Below are positions 26,301 through 37,174 of a DNA stretch of 64,000 nt, piece after piece. This DNA is from Membranipora membranacea (Eukaryota; Bryozoa; Gymnolaemata; Cheilostomatida; Membraniporidae), in assembly GCA_914767715.1 (NCBI GenBank), contig OU612065.1, positions 26,226,001-26,290,000 on the forward strand, written 5' to 3'. Position 1 is the stretch's first letter, and every line of letters starts with the position of its first letter. Position numbers and translations under genes: made by a program. The notes under the pieces are model-generated. The model did no database searches, was not told the origin of the DNA, and saw only the letters and a program-made list of their open reading frames with translations.

Positions 26301-29300
26301 CTTACCATGAGTGCTTTCAAAATATCAAATTAAGCATGGAATATCAAATTGAATAACCCTTATATTTTTCATTGATGAGTAAATAGTCGGAATTATGTTT
26401 TATATTTGTCCTAATCAATTACAAAGAGCACACAAAGTAGGATTTTAGATGTGTCAAGAGTAAATTTGCCCACTAGTCTCGCTCTACCCAGCTGCCTGGT
26501 ACTATGGCTGAATTTGCAGAACAAGCGGATACAAATATTGTACATAGCATAATATAATATGCTCTATATTTAGCTTTGTCACGCGGCTAATGGTTTTGGT
26601 TTTTTCGGTTTGTTTGCACCAAACAAACCAAATAAACCAAATCCCATGGCCGCTGATATTCCCAGCTGATCCGCCTATGTAATGTTTGCTTGAACAGGGC
26701 CCACTATGGTTGGGGATCTGTCAGTGGTTAAGCTTGTTATCCCGGTTTTAATGATTGTTTTGATGGTTAAAACTGGGAAATTCAATCTTTTGTTATCCTA
26801 TTGTTCATATTATATAGCTATGTATATCTATTTATAGCTATATATATCTATTTATAGCTATCTAGCTATAATTATAGCGATCAGATGATCAGTCTAAAAA
26901 TCACATTATATATGCAAACCGATTTATCAGTAGATGAGAGCTAGAATTCACACTCTCTTACGTAGGCATATGAGGAAACGCCGACCGAAGCATCTTGAAA
27001 CAGGAGTCCTACACGGGTCCAGTTGTAATTCTGCAGGAGACTGATCCACAAATAGTTGAGATCCAGCTCATTTGGTATCACTCTGAGGAAATTCTTATAG
27101 GTGGTCGAGTCGGACAAAGTAGGATCAGTGTTTGCAAAAGAGATCTGTAGACAGAGAAATGCATTTTTTAATGTGTGTCTCTATGTAATTTTCATGTATG
27201 ATAATTTAATTGACTTTTGGAGAGGTGAAAGTCTGTAGACTACGGAGCGCAGACATATTGGTGTTGTCAGACTGAAGTTTATAGGATGTCTATCGCTTTT
27301 ATATCTCCAGGGCCCAGGCCGAAGCAAACACAATACTTTGATTTAGCCCCTTGTCGACCTTCAACAGCAAATAAACAATTATGAAATATAAAATCATTTT
27401 TATGTACAAAGGCCATTTAGCCCTTAGGGAGTTGGAGAAACATTATAATGCTGATTTGAAACTCTACTCATAAGGTCATTTCACCTAGCTGTCAATTTCC
27501 AGCTTTCACAAGTCAGTTAGGATATCCGATAAAATTGTGAGAATGTTACTTTTATCTCGAAACCTCCAGTGGCTTTAGAGGAAGTGCACCATATTCGCGC
27601 TGATTGCCGTGGTATGAGCCAGGCTTATGATTTAATGATAAAAGGTTTATGTAGGCTATGGTTTATGTAAGGCTAAGGTGAAATCAGGGAGGCTGGGGTC
27701 CCACCCTCCCTGCTGAAATGTCGATGCATGGGAGGCTATCTTGATGGGAGTTGTCTTAACACTGATCTTGTTTTTCACCATTAGATTGCTTTAATCAGGG
27801 ATAATGGGACAGCCTTGCTGGTCTAACAACACTTGTAATGTAGCTTTGATTAGTTTTCTTGTTCAATACCTGCCATATGTTGAAGCTGTGAACAGTCTCT
27901 GCGATAGGTTTGGTGACAACGTTGCATAATCCTCCGAATATAAAGACCACATTGTCATTCATGTGCATGGAATCGAACAACGCTCTTGATGCAGAAGCCA
28001 TTTCACACTGCAATTAAAACAAGATTGTATTGTAACTTTTAGCAATCACGTTAATTATCATCCAACACAATTATCCGATTGACTTGGATGGCTTTGCAAT
28101 TATTTTCCCTGGGTCAATGCTCAATCTTCTTCATAGAAAATTTTGAAAATCTCAGCTCAATTTGGAAAACATCTAAGTACTTTTCATTACTGATGACTGA
28201 CATTGGCAAAGTTAAATTATTATTTATCTGTTTGATAGGGTAATGTTATTTTCCTGAATAGTTGAGTACGAAAAATAATGAGCTGAACACTTCACGTGGT
28301 AAAAGGGTCAAAATCTGACTAATGGGTAGAAATGAAAAGTCTGAGAAGTAATAATTCGGGAAATTAACCTGTGCTCTGGAACATATTATATATCCTGAAG
28401 TTTTAGTTTGTTGTACTCATTGGCCTGTACTTTCGTGAAATTGAAAATTCACCTCTTCCTGTCTATTCATATTTAAAAAAAAGATTTCCATAGTTTAATT
28501 TTACACTGGGAATTGTCTCTAAACGCACTGCAAAACATGGGATACTTATTGACACCTTGGACGTGGCTAAAAGGTTGTCAAGAACTGTGTGATGTAACAA
28601 TCAGTGCCGTTAATGCTAACCCCCCCTTCCCCCCTTCTAATCATGATTGCAATCAAATTTTATGCTTGATTCATTCATGTAACAGCATTGTCACCATTTG
28701 GTAATTGAGAGATAATCTAATTTATCTATTATATAATGATGGATAATACATTCTTAAGAGTGGTATAGGTTTGGATTATCCTCTTTGCTATTTTTGACAA
28801 GGTATTTGAAATTTAAGGTATCGTACCTACAATACTGAAAGCTTACAATACCCTAAAACAAATCACTATAAACTCCAGGAATCAGGAATCAAATTGAATT
28901 AAGTTTTGCACAAAATAAAAGTAGGACAAAAACTTGTTCACCATTTAGCCAATATCATTGCTAGAAATATTCAAACAGTTTTTTGATGCCTTGCCATGTT
29001 TCTAAAGACTCAGTGTGTTGAATGTTTTAAATTCAACTCTCTTGGGATACATCGAAAGGAAATGCTTGTCCCGAGCTCCCAAGATATTGAAATAAATCCT
29101 GTGAAAATTAAACCCACAGCATCAATATAGTAACTGTGTTTAAAGAATCTCTAGCTTTGTTATGAACAAAGTTATGCCCTGGCTATTAACCTAATGTTTG
29201 TGCAATTAACTTTTTTAATGCAGCATTGATCCCTGTTTTGCTGCCTTGTATTGTTGCGTTTTTGGCAGGTATTTACGTTGTATATTATAATTTGGCAATG

Positions 29301-31272
29301 ATATTCCTGAATGTATTATTAAAAATCTCCCCACATAGTATAGGCCAAGCGTATCTGAAGTATAATGAATTGTAAGATTCAGGCTAACATCGTAAACCTA
29401 AGTTGCCGTCGAAGATTTACCTACTTATTTACTCGTAAACTTACTCGTAATCTTACTCGTAAACTTATTCTTAAACTTACTCATAAACTTATTCGTAAAT
29501 TTACTCGTAAATTTACTTGTAACAATCGACTTAACTGAGAGATTGTATTATAGCCGTAAGCTTTGTTAAAGGGCTAGTCAACAATGCTAGAGGTAGGTAG
29601 GGTCATATTAAAAATGATGCCATCATTCAGGGGGTATGAGGGATGGTGCTGTTGCAATGCCGCTGACCTATTCTATGTCAATGACTGGCCTTAACATTTA
29701 AGTGTCAACAAGATGAGTCATATATGGAGTAGATGCTAGGGTGAGGTGTTACAAATGATTGAAATTGTCTTTTAATCTCCCTATTATGGTTTTTCACACC
29801 CCAAGATATTACCAGGTTAGGGTTTTAGCTGTGCTATATAACAGTAAACTTGAGATCGGATTTATCTAAAAAAGTATCTAGCTGAGAAACAGGAATGATG
29901 TCAGCAGAACAATATTTGACTGTATTGATACTGTTGCAACTGTTACCAAAAAGGTACTTTGTACCTAAAAATTAAAACTTTTAAATCAAATCCTTTTTTT
30001 TTTTACACAACCCTTGTATGTCTTAGTGATTGATGGGATTTTTACCCTAGATTTGTATAAACATGGCTGTGAGCTTATCTATCCTTCAACCTGCACATCC
30101 AGCTAGTCAAGCTTACCAATATGGTTCCAAGGTCACCAATTCCCCTCTCATCATTTAATTAAAGCAATTTTCCTGTTCTGATTTATGAATTTTTTTTGCT
30201 TGGAGTAGAACGGGATGTGAAAATTTGTTTCTATTGCCTATTGGAGAAGGCATGTGTCGTTGAAAAGGAAGGTCAAGCCAGTGTGTTAGGTATAAACCTT
30301 TCTTTCTCTCCAACAGAGTTTGGTTTGTATTGGAGCTCCATATATCCTTTTTGAGTGATCATCTATACCAGGGCTGCCCAACGAGTGGCCCTGGGGCCGC
30401 ATGTGGCCCCCGACCCGATTTTATGCGGCCCCCGACCCGTCGGAGAAAATCGCGTAGCCACAAAAACAATTTTCACCCCTATAGTTATTACATTCCTCAT
30501 TTGTAAAATAATAAGGAACGCTCTAAATCTAGTCACAGTATTTAGGAATTCCCCAACCATTGCATTTGAGTGAGCTCCAATAAATAAATTGCCCACTGCA
30601 GAGATAAAATACTGCACACCCATATTTGAGTGTTCGATTTATGGCGAGGTTACGGGCCCCCAGGGACATTGCAATAATATGTGGATGCGGCCCCCTCAAT
30701 GAAAACGTTGGGTACCCCTGATCTATACAGTTCTGCCTGTCACGTGGCTTGCTCTTTTGCTTTGGGGACCCCCAAAAATAAGGAAAAAATAGCCGGGTGA
30801 CAAGGCTAGGTCTGCTACACACGCCAAATTAAGCCTTGAGTAATCTCACTGTTTTTTTTGTATCTAAGTAATAAACTTTGAATATGTGATCAATATCGAA
30901 GTTCTTATTGATGCTGTATCTAAGAAAAAAGCCCTCATGGATCTCTTGCCACTTAGTCTATATTGATGCGCCCGAATCTCAGCGTACCTTTGACTAAAAT
31001 GTATTAAACCTCACCTTAGTGTCAACCCATGTCAGTACTAAGCGGTAGCCTTGCAGAATTGTCTGATTTGTGTTGATCTCCTGCAGTGCCCGAGTAATGA
31101 AGGGTTTGATGCTCTGTCCGATGTTACCATACTGTCCCGTAAGTGGTACTAGTACTATTATAACTAAGTTTTCCGTTTCCGCTTGTCCAAAGGTTTCCTC
31201 TCTTTGTGATGTAAAAAGTGGGTATTGAAAGCATAATATCGATAGACTTAGTAGCCATCTATGTACAATCAT
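17320..31272 (-). CDS. GABBR2-like: Metabotropic GABA-B receptor, subunit 2-like (class C GPCR), complete 16-exon gene
   Basis: Class C GPCR of the plasma membrane. Minus-strand exons in order: 31272-31015, 28007-27870, 27144-26962, 25765-25595, 24629-24444, 23708-23502, 23131-23116, 22814-22583, 22252-22120, 21740-21633, 20465-20343, 20053-19949, 19613-19389, 18613-18428, 18032-17864, 17471-17320. All are GT-AG and all phases join (2592 bases, 863 residues). Signal peptide [14 protein letters not shown]; Venus-flytrap domain in exons 1-8 ([33 protein letters not shown]); TM1 at about residues 433-455; then [43 protein letters not shown], and [17 protein letters not shown] with LCLVFVPK closing TM7. 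The [15 protein letters not shown] block matches subunit 2 rather than subunit 1. The tail has a coiled coil (exons 14-15) that in the family pairs subunits, so an obligate partner is inferred. GABA binding is not implied, because vertebrate subunit 2 does not bind it. Confidence 0.95.
18296..18350. repeat. Short inverted repeat (hairpin) in GABA-B intron 14
   Basis: Arms TGTCTTGACAAGCTTTGT and ACAAAACTTGTCAAGACA pair at 17 of 18 positions around a C-rich loop. The intron lies between exons 18428-18613 and 17864-18032. The left arm is itself nearly palindromic. Confidence 0.6.
19196..19269 (+). repeat. Short interspersed repeat, copy 3 of 3
   Basis: In the GABA-B intron between exons 19389 and 18613. 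It is nearly identical to 15169-15243, and inverted relative to 10531-10604. Confidence 0.6.
20711..21421. mobile_element. TTAA-ended inverted-repeat element (MITE), copy in GABA-B intron 10
   Basis: Perfect terminal inverted repeats of about 21 bases, TTAAAGAGACTCCAAAGTTT at the left and its complement at 21401-21421. A nested inverted pair (AATCAGTGGTAGGGATT near 21009 and its complement near 21149) lies inside. There is no coding capacity. It shares TTAAAG...CTTTAA ends with 38145-38481 and 44241-44625. Confidence 0.7.
22919..22995 (+). repeat. Partial copy of the CAAGTTTGATCCA element
   Basis: Starts CAAGTTTGATCCAGTTTGCC and continues with a TTGC.CTC..CC block as in 16429-16470. It then forms its own hairpin (CACTGGTCA / TGACCAGTG). 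It lies in the GABA-B intron upstream of exon 8. Confidence 0.45.
23116..23131 (-). CDS. 16-base micro-exon of the GABA-B receptor
   Basis: Exon 6 ends in phase 0 and exon 8 begins needing one base; no alternative splice site near them reconciles this. The minus strand at 23131-23116 encodes LKQMQ plus a G, flanked by CTGCAG and GTGAGT. It restores phase and gives [16 protein letters not shown], matching the family's ..QMQ.G.YVK.G.YD segment. Confidence 0.75.
26026..26079. repeat. Perfect 54-base palindrome in GABA-B intron 3
   Basis: Arms of 27 bases are exactly complementary with no spacer (centre GCTA|TAGC, arm includes CTATCAGAGCAAAGCTA). It may be the remnant of a foldback transposon or a cruciform-forming site. 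Confidence 0.85.
29424..29521 (+). repeat. Degenerate tandem repeat in GABA-B intron 1
   Basis: About eight copies of an 11-12-base unit close to AAACTTACTCGT. Copies vary at several positions, as expected of an ordinary minisatellite. Confidence 0.7.
30369..30720. mobile_element. Non-autonomous hAT-type transposon with intact 8-base target duplication
   Basis: The terminal repeats CAGGGCTGCCCAACG and (complement of the right end) CAGGGGTACCCAACG agree at 13 of 15 bases. The target duplication ATCTATAC lies at 30361-30368 and again at 30721-30728. The GC-rich ends (GGCCGCATGTGGCCCC) are typical of hAT/Charlie-like elements. The 352-base body has no transposase; open frames within it are incidental. 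It sits in GABA-B intron 1. Confidence 0.88.
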
Positions 31273-32372
31273 GACTATATTTTTCCTTCACTAGTAGTCT
31301 TAGCGGTGTCCTGGAGTTGGTTCTTTGTGATGGTAGAGACAGTACATGATAACTCTGTACTATTATTCTACACTATAATTTCTTTTCAGTTGATACTCCT
31401 TTTCATCCCATCATGCCTGCAGAGTTCGCATGCCGCGAATGATTAAAGTGAATAAACTGCATTGTTTGCACTATTGTAAGCAACAATTTCATAGCATGTG
31501 TGTAAATCCATAATACTACTATATAACACACCTAACGAGAGTTTCACAATTTATAATGAATTAGAGATCGATTCAACTCAACACTGCATCACTCGATTTC
31601 CCTTTCTATATGAATGGGATGGCTGTCGTATTGGAATTGTCACCTATAGTCTATATTATATATTCTATTACAAGCTCTTCAATTTTTCAATTAGCAGATC
31701 CTACAGGGATATCACATTTCTCCTGATGTGACTTAATTAATTTAACTTCCCTGCAGCTGTAATTTAAGATGCTTGACTAGGTTACATGTTGCCGACGCTC
31801 AGCACACGTTGTAAACATTAGCATGTTTTATGCTGACAGGTGTCATTTTCCTCACTTGTGACAGTTTTCCTCGGTGTGTCACTAGGACTGGTTTGAGAAG
31901 ATGTTTTCCCATTACAATTGGGTGTGTAGCTGTATCTAGTACTAGGAGATAATCTTTAGATATACAAGTAACATTATCTCTTGTAGTTATGTTTCTCATT
32001 TAGGATTTTTTTATCACCCTGTCCCACAAGGCTCAAAGTAAATTACCAAACATAACTGCAACATTTGCTGCAAAAATCACACAAAAATGACAAACTCTTT
32101 AGCACTCAGTACCCTACTATATATAGATCAGATTTATTAAAATGAATTCAATTTAGACCAAGATAGTCAATTATAACATTACCTGTGTATAGCTCGCATG
32201 TTGGTATTTTTTGAAACTTTATCATGACTGTCAGGTTATATGAGACTTAGGATGACTCTCATTGTTCCACTTAGTCCCGGGAGGGTGGGATATACCCACC
32301 ATCCTTGCTTAGACATCATAACAAATTGGCAAAAGGAGTTATCCTATCATGAAACAATGTGAGATAACTCAC

Positions 32373-32507
32373 AAAGATGAATCTGCTGAGATAAGGATAG
32401 TCCATCCTGGTTAGACCATTGTCGTGGTAGTGCAAAATTGTTAACTGATCAACCTCGAAAGCTTCCCCAGAGAGACTCACACCCACAACTCCTGCGGCCC
32501 CAATCGC
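32373..32507 (-). pseudogene. Lone exon resembling a class C receptor or ANF-type ligand-binding domain
   Basis: The minus strand has a strong acceptor (TTTACTGCCAG) at 32508 and donor TTT|GTGAGT at 32372. They bound exactly 45 codons in phase 0: AIGAAGVVGVSLSGEAF, then LTILHYHDNG, then YPYLSRFIF. The layout resembles the Venus-flytrap stretch 'GxxGxxxS....A......I...........LSD...YPYF.R' of class C receptors, and the GABA-B exons in this window also use phase 0 junctions here. No neighbouring exon was found. It may be the relic of a tandem GABA-B-like paralogue, an alternative exon, or an unrelated gene. Confidence 0.35.
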
Positions 32508-32821
32508 CTGGCAGTAAATAGAAAGCGTGCTAACCAATATCATGCAGATGTCAGGTTGCTTGGATAATCTGTGATAAATACCAAGTGGTTGGTTGCTTTT
32601 GAATTTTAATAGGTCTATAAACTCTTGCAAGCACTGTGATACGTTGATTGATTTTCATTTTGTGCTTCTTCAACTGTCCCTGTTGGTCATAATTGTGTTG
32701 CTTTCATTGAGACCTTTTTAGAGGAAATAATTGTGTTTTGTCTAACATATTATTATTGCTATTAATTGTCTGACTGATTGTCAAAAGTCAAAACCTTTCC
32801 TGTAAAATATGGAACTATGTA

Positions 32822-33080
32822 ATAGGCCGTGCTGGTAAAACCATATATGCGTTGTGCTGTAGAGGGAGAAAGATATATCATTTTGTAGCTCTTAGTGATA
32901 TTTTTGTATTATATCAATTGTAGTGCACAAGGCAATCCTATCATATATTTTCTTATGAAAGATGGAACCAACCTTATTCCTATATGCATTGTGCTGTAAG
33001 GATGAAAAACATTAGTTTGTATCTCTTTGCGATATAGTTGTACCATAGCAAGATAAATTGTAGCGCACAAGATGCATCAC
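32822..33080 (+). repeat. Tandem duplication of about 145 bases
   Basis: Two diverged units, 32822-32950 and 32967-33080. Each contains atatgc.ttgtgctgta, a gtagctct/gtatctct block, gtgatat/gcgatat, and ttgtag.gcacaag. A third related stretch is at about 45375-45470 (ttgttgtaccat, cactggattta). Confidence 0.5.
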
Positions 33081-33659
33081 ATGAGATGAATCAATGTTTA
33101 ATTCACTGGATTTATTTGATATTCAATCTCAAAATTTATTTTTACAAAGAACTGAAATATGGACCCTTAGTCACTTTGATTGGTATATTTGCATGGTTGA
33201 ACCTGAACTTAGATTTCAATCAATAGGTTCGCATACCTATTTGCTCCATTTATCAAATCTCAAAATATACCATTGTTGATAAAAAGTAGAGAGCACAGTT
33301 AACATGATTATGAGAGGTCTTTTGGAAGCCTTTAGGAACTAACAGCGCTGCTCATTGAGCGCTGTAGCAAACTTCGTTTTGGAGTTATGCTATCATTAGA
33401 CGTTGTGAGATAACTCGATGAAAAGGTGGCTTGTCTGATTAAAATTTGTTCAATATACAGACTACCAGGAAGCCATGTATTTTGATCTCTGCATTTATTA
33501 TTTTTAATTTCAGTTCAGTTTTAATTACAGTTACATGATTATGAAAGCAATCCGGTATGTCTAGGTATCTTGTGGCACTGTTGGGTTTGATCATTATAGT
33601 TATTAGGAGGTATTTTGCTGTCTAATCATGACTAATTAAGTTTTTTTATTGTTACCAAA

Positions 33660-33860
33660 GTTTTTGTGAAGAGTTTGGCATTGACCTGTAAAGGTTCTGC
33701 TATACAATTTAGACAGAGAGCAAGGATTCTAAGGTGAACGGCAAAAATACAAGGTTGGTAGAAAATGAAATATCCTGCTTTGTTACTTGGCTGAGCTTGT
33801 AGTTTGGCTGTGTTTGTGAACCTGACCAGTTTATCAGGACTTTGAGTTGAAAAAGATTTT
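33660..33860 (+). repeat. Interspersed repeat, second copy
   Basis: Colinear with 2430-2650: tttggcattgacc, tctagacag/tttagacag, aaaatacaaggttgg, gaccagtttatcagga. A weaker third match (gcctggctgagcttg) is at about 51695. Confidence 0.55.
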
Positions 33861-34573
33861 TGTTAAATTATTTTGGCAAGATTTTCATTCCATGAGAGTG
33901 TTTTCCAAAAACAGCCATTGAGTAAAAAGGGAAAAAACAAATTTCAATCAAGGTGAAAGTAAAAAGACAATAGGAAAAACTACATTACAATGAGTTATGC
34001 TTGAACGTAAATTAAATGACATTAGTGTATTGATTTTTTTTAAAACTTTATTTCCATAATAAATTTATTGGCATCAATAAATAATGATAATGTCAAATCA
34101 ATTTGCAATTGCTGAAAATTGATTTTGGCCGCAGCATTGACATTGACTTGCAATTGAATTGAATTGAAATTCCGCGGAAAACAGAAGCCAGCATGTATTA
34201 GGTCTAATGAATATTGGTGGCTATTCCTTGCCAGCTGCAAACCTGTTCAGTGAAGGCATAACCAAGATTTTGACCTACATCATTAAACAACACATAATTG
34301 GTAAACATGATCCTGATCACTTGGCTTTTATTGACCTTGGAATTTGATACTTAGGCCTATAGCTTGTCCTGTCCACATTAATTTTATTTTGTATGTTGTA
34401 GTTATATGGACCACCGGCATGTCGAAATATCTCCGCTAAATATTCATCTATACAAGCAGCCATTCAATGGAAAGACTAATAATAGTGATTGTGAAGCATT
34501 GCGCTAATATTAATAGGTAATCAAACATGAGAATGCTGCCCTACCTCTTGACCGCGACAGTGTATGATAGGTC

Positions 34574-34677
34574 TATGACTAGTCTAAGTGCTCAGCCGGC
34601 TCCAATGCGAGCGAGTGGTTGATAATGTAATGCCACTAACTCGTATCGGAGCTGTCGAGCACTCAGACTAGTCTATA
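34574..34677. mobile_element. Foldback (hairpin) element of about 104 bases
   Basis: The left arm from 34574 (GACTAGTCTAAGTGCTC, then GCTCC.AT.CGAG) pairs with the right arm ending at 34677 over about 45 bases with few mismatches, leaving a loop of under 20 bases. There is no coding. Confidence 0.65.
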
Positions 34678-35681
34678 ACCCGAATATCAAGTCATTCTGT
34701 TGGAAAGTTACTGAATGTGAATAGCAAGGACAAAAACTAGATAGTAGTGTTTTAGTGAAGCCTGTTGGAGCAAAATCATAAATATACTTCAGAGTACTTT
34801 ACATATAACAGTGCCACCATTGACCATAAAGGCGGATATTACACAACAAAAATTTCCCAAACCAAGCAGTTCTTAGGCATTTTGTCGAATAAAATTCAAA
34901 TAAAATATTATTGATAGTTCTGTATGAAGTTCCTGTGTGCACCATGGTCAGATAGAGAGGCTTCATCTGTGAGAATTTCAAAAATATTTTTTTTGTGGCC
35001 TTATGGAAACAATGAACTAAGGTTTAGTTCATTGATGGAAAGAATGGTTATCATGACTCAAAAGTGAATCAAAACAAGCTTAGCACTTTTGTTTATGATT
35101 TTGCTTCACTAAAATGACACAATGGCATCACACCTATTTTTTGTCCTGCTTTCAGTAGCCTAGCATAATGGGATTTTTACCTTCAGGTTATAAACCTATC
35201 ATACACAGTCACTGTCAAAAAGTAGGACCAATGTGTCTGATGTACCTGTCATTCACAAATTTCATCAGATTCCTGGGCAAGATTTTGACAAAAATGCTCA
35301 AATTTGACTGTAACACGAATTCAGCTGCTGGCCCCATTTAGTTCAGTTTTGCGCCAGTCTCATTTAAACTTCAAAAATACAAATAATTCCCTGATTGGTA
35401 TATAAATACAAAACAAGGATGGAAGAATGTTGTGTTGTCTAAAGTCAGACTCTTCTGCTGGCACACTAAATTAGCATTTTAGATGCATTTTGTACATTGA
35501 CATACAAGTGCATGACATTGACCTCTCAACCCAATCGTTGTTGGCATTTTTTTCAGCTTTAAAGCATCATTTCGAGTTATGTAATTAGTTTTGGATTTCA
35601 GATATATCAAAAACTCAGTGTAAACATTTTTAGAAGGCTTACTAGAGTACAAAAATACGAACAAACAATATAAGGAAAGAG

Positions 35682-35885
35682 TATGAGGTAGCTTAGCGGG
35701 TTAGAACGCCTGCCCACTAATGCGCAAGCGTTGGAGGTCTCGGGTTGGAATCCGCTGAAGTCAACGGACTAATGGGCTCATTGACACCCCAGGTGTGATT
35801 CGACCTGCCTGCAAACTCAGAGAAACTTGGTGCCAAATATTGCAGCCGCAACCTTAAGACACATTTATTTCTCAGTATTCGGACA
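35682..35885 (+). repeat. tRNA-derived SINE, same family as 5238-5405
   Basis: tRNA-like head (TAGCTTAGCGGGTTAGAACGC, B box GGGTTGGAATCC) followed by the shared tail CCTGCCTGCAAACTCAGAGA, ATATTGCAGCCG and CCTTAAGAC. Confidence 0.7.
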
Positions 35886-37174
35886 GAGACATACTTGCAA
35901 TTTTAACCCACTTTAACCCCTAAGGTTTCTCTGATAAAAACTGATCTGGACGATAAAAAGTAAAAACCTGGCAAATTAAAATTAATCATATATCAGATGA
36001 CGTTCTTTGTTTATGATCCACCAATTCTTACTCTATTATTTTGAATGGTGAGCTGTGTTCACCATAAGTCTTTGAGGTAGGAAATCTGCCAATTGAGTCA
36101 TAAATCATCTGTAAGAAATCTGCCGATTGTTTGCCCTCATCCATCCATCTTGGTGAAAATTAAAAATGAATTTCAGTTTTAGCACTCGTAATTTCATAGA
36201 TGACAGACTTCACAGTTGGAAAATACTAATAGAAATGTAGATCTGAAGTAAGTATCATGTGTGTAATTACAACACTGACTTGGCTATAACTAAGTATTCA
36301 AGTCGCTGGAAAGGTTTACTTTGGGATCCTATCTTTATTGTAGGTGCAAAATTTGCTTTCATGACCCAACAGCCAGTTGAATTGACTATTTGCCTGTTCA
36401 TGGCGATAATCAACCATTGAAGAATAGACATTAAACCTTAGCAAACCCAGCCAGGCAAAAAATAAGCAAAAAACTGGGCTTGATTCGCCTTTGTCTTATA
36501 CAAAAAGCTTAAGTTTAGCAATATAACAATGAACAGCTTATTGCGGAAAAAATTGCAAAACAGAATTTGAACCTAACCCATTATGGCACAGGTGGGATTA
36601 GAGCCGTAATCTGATGGTATATTGGGGAAAAAACTTACACTGCCTTGTTCTGTAATGTGTAAAAAAAATCAAATGGTTGACCATATAATGTAAATTATGC
36701 TTTGTAGTTAAAGTCTCCACTGATTACAGTGCATAAAGTTACATTGAGTCAAAAAATTTATAAATGAATATTCAGTTCCACCTATACTGCAGTGTTGTCT
36801 GGTTGGATTCTTTGTTGCTTTCTTATTGCTTGGTGATTTTTCATCATCGAATATATTATTCTTAAGCTTTTAATTTGTCTGTTGATTACTCACCTAATAA
36901 GGTCAATCATGTAAGTAATACTACAGATCATCAATCCCTTAATAGAACTGCCCTACTTGATGCTAGCATTTTATCAATTTGGAGTTGTCTTCAAATCAGA
37001 TAATTGACAAGCAACGGACCAAGCGGGCTTATTGTTGTAGATATTTACATCTACCAGCCAGCCTTTGACTTATGTAAGGGGGGAAAAAGCAGAGCATTTG
37101 CTAGAATAGTATGATTATTATTCCGTGTTTTGCTTGTTTTTGAGAAGACCTTGTCAATTTTGATATCATTTCAG

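Larger units (their letters stand above)
31273..37174. other. Intergenic region between the GABA-B receptor and the CCP receptor
   Basis: Mostly non-coding. It contains the lone receptor-like exon at 32373-32507, a tandem duplication at 32822-33080, interspersed repeats at 33660-33860, a foldback at 34574-34677 and a SINE at 35682-35885. No other coding sequence with convincing splice sites was found. The first exon of the downstream receptor, carrying its start codon, should lie somewhere left of 37175. Confidence 0.5.

Noticed and set aside
30355-30822. Several overlapping open frames on both strands
   Set aside because: They lie within or at the edges of the GC-rich non-autonomous hAT element and show no protein family features.
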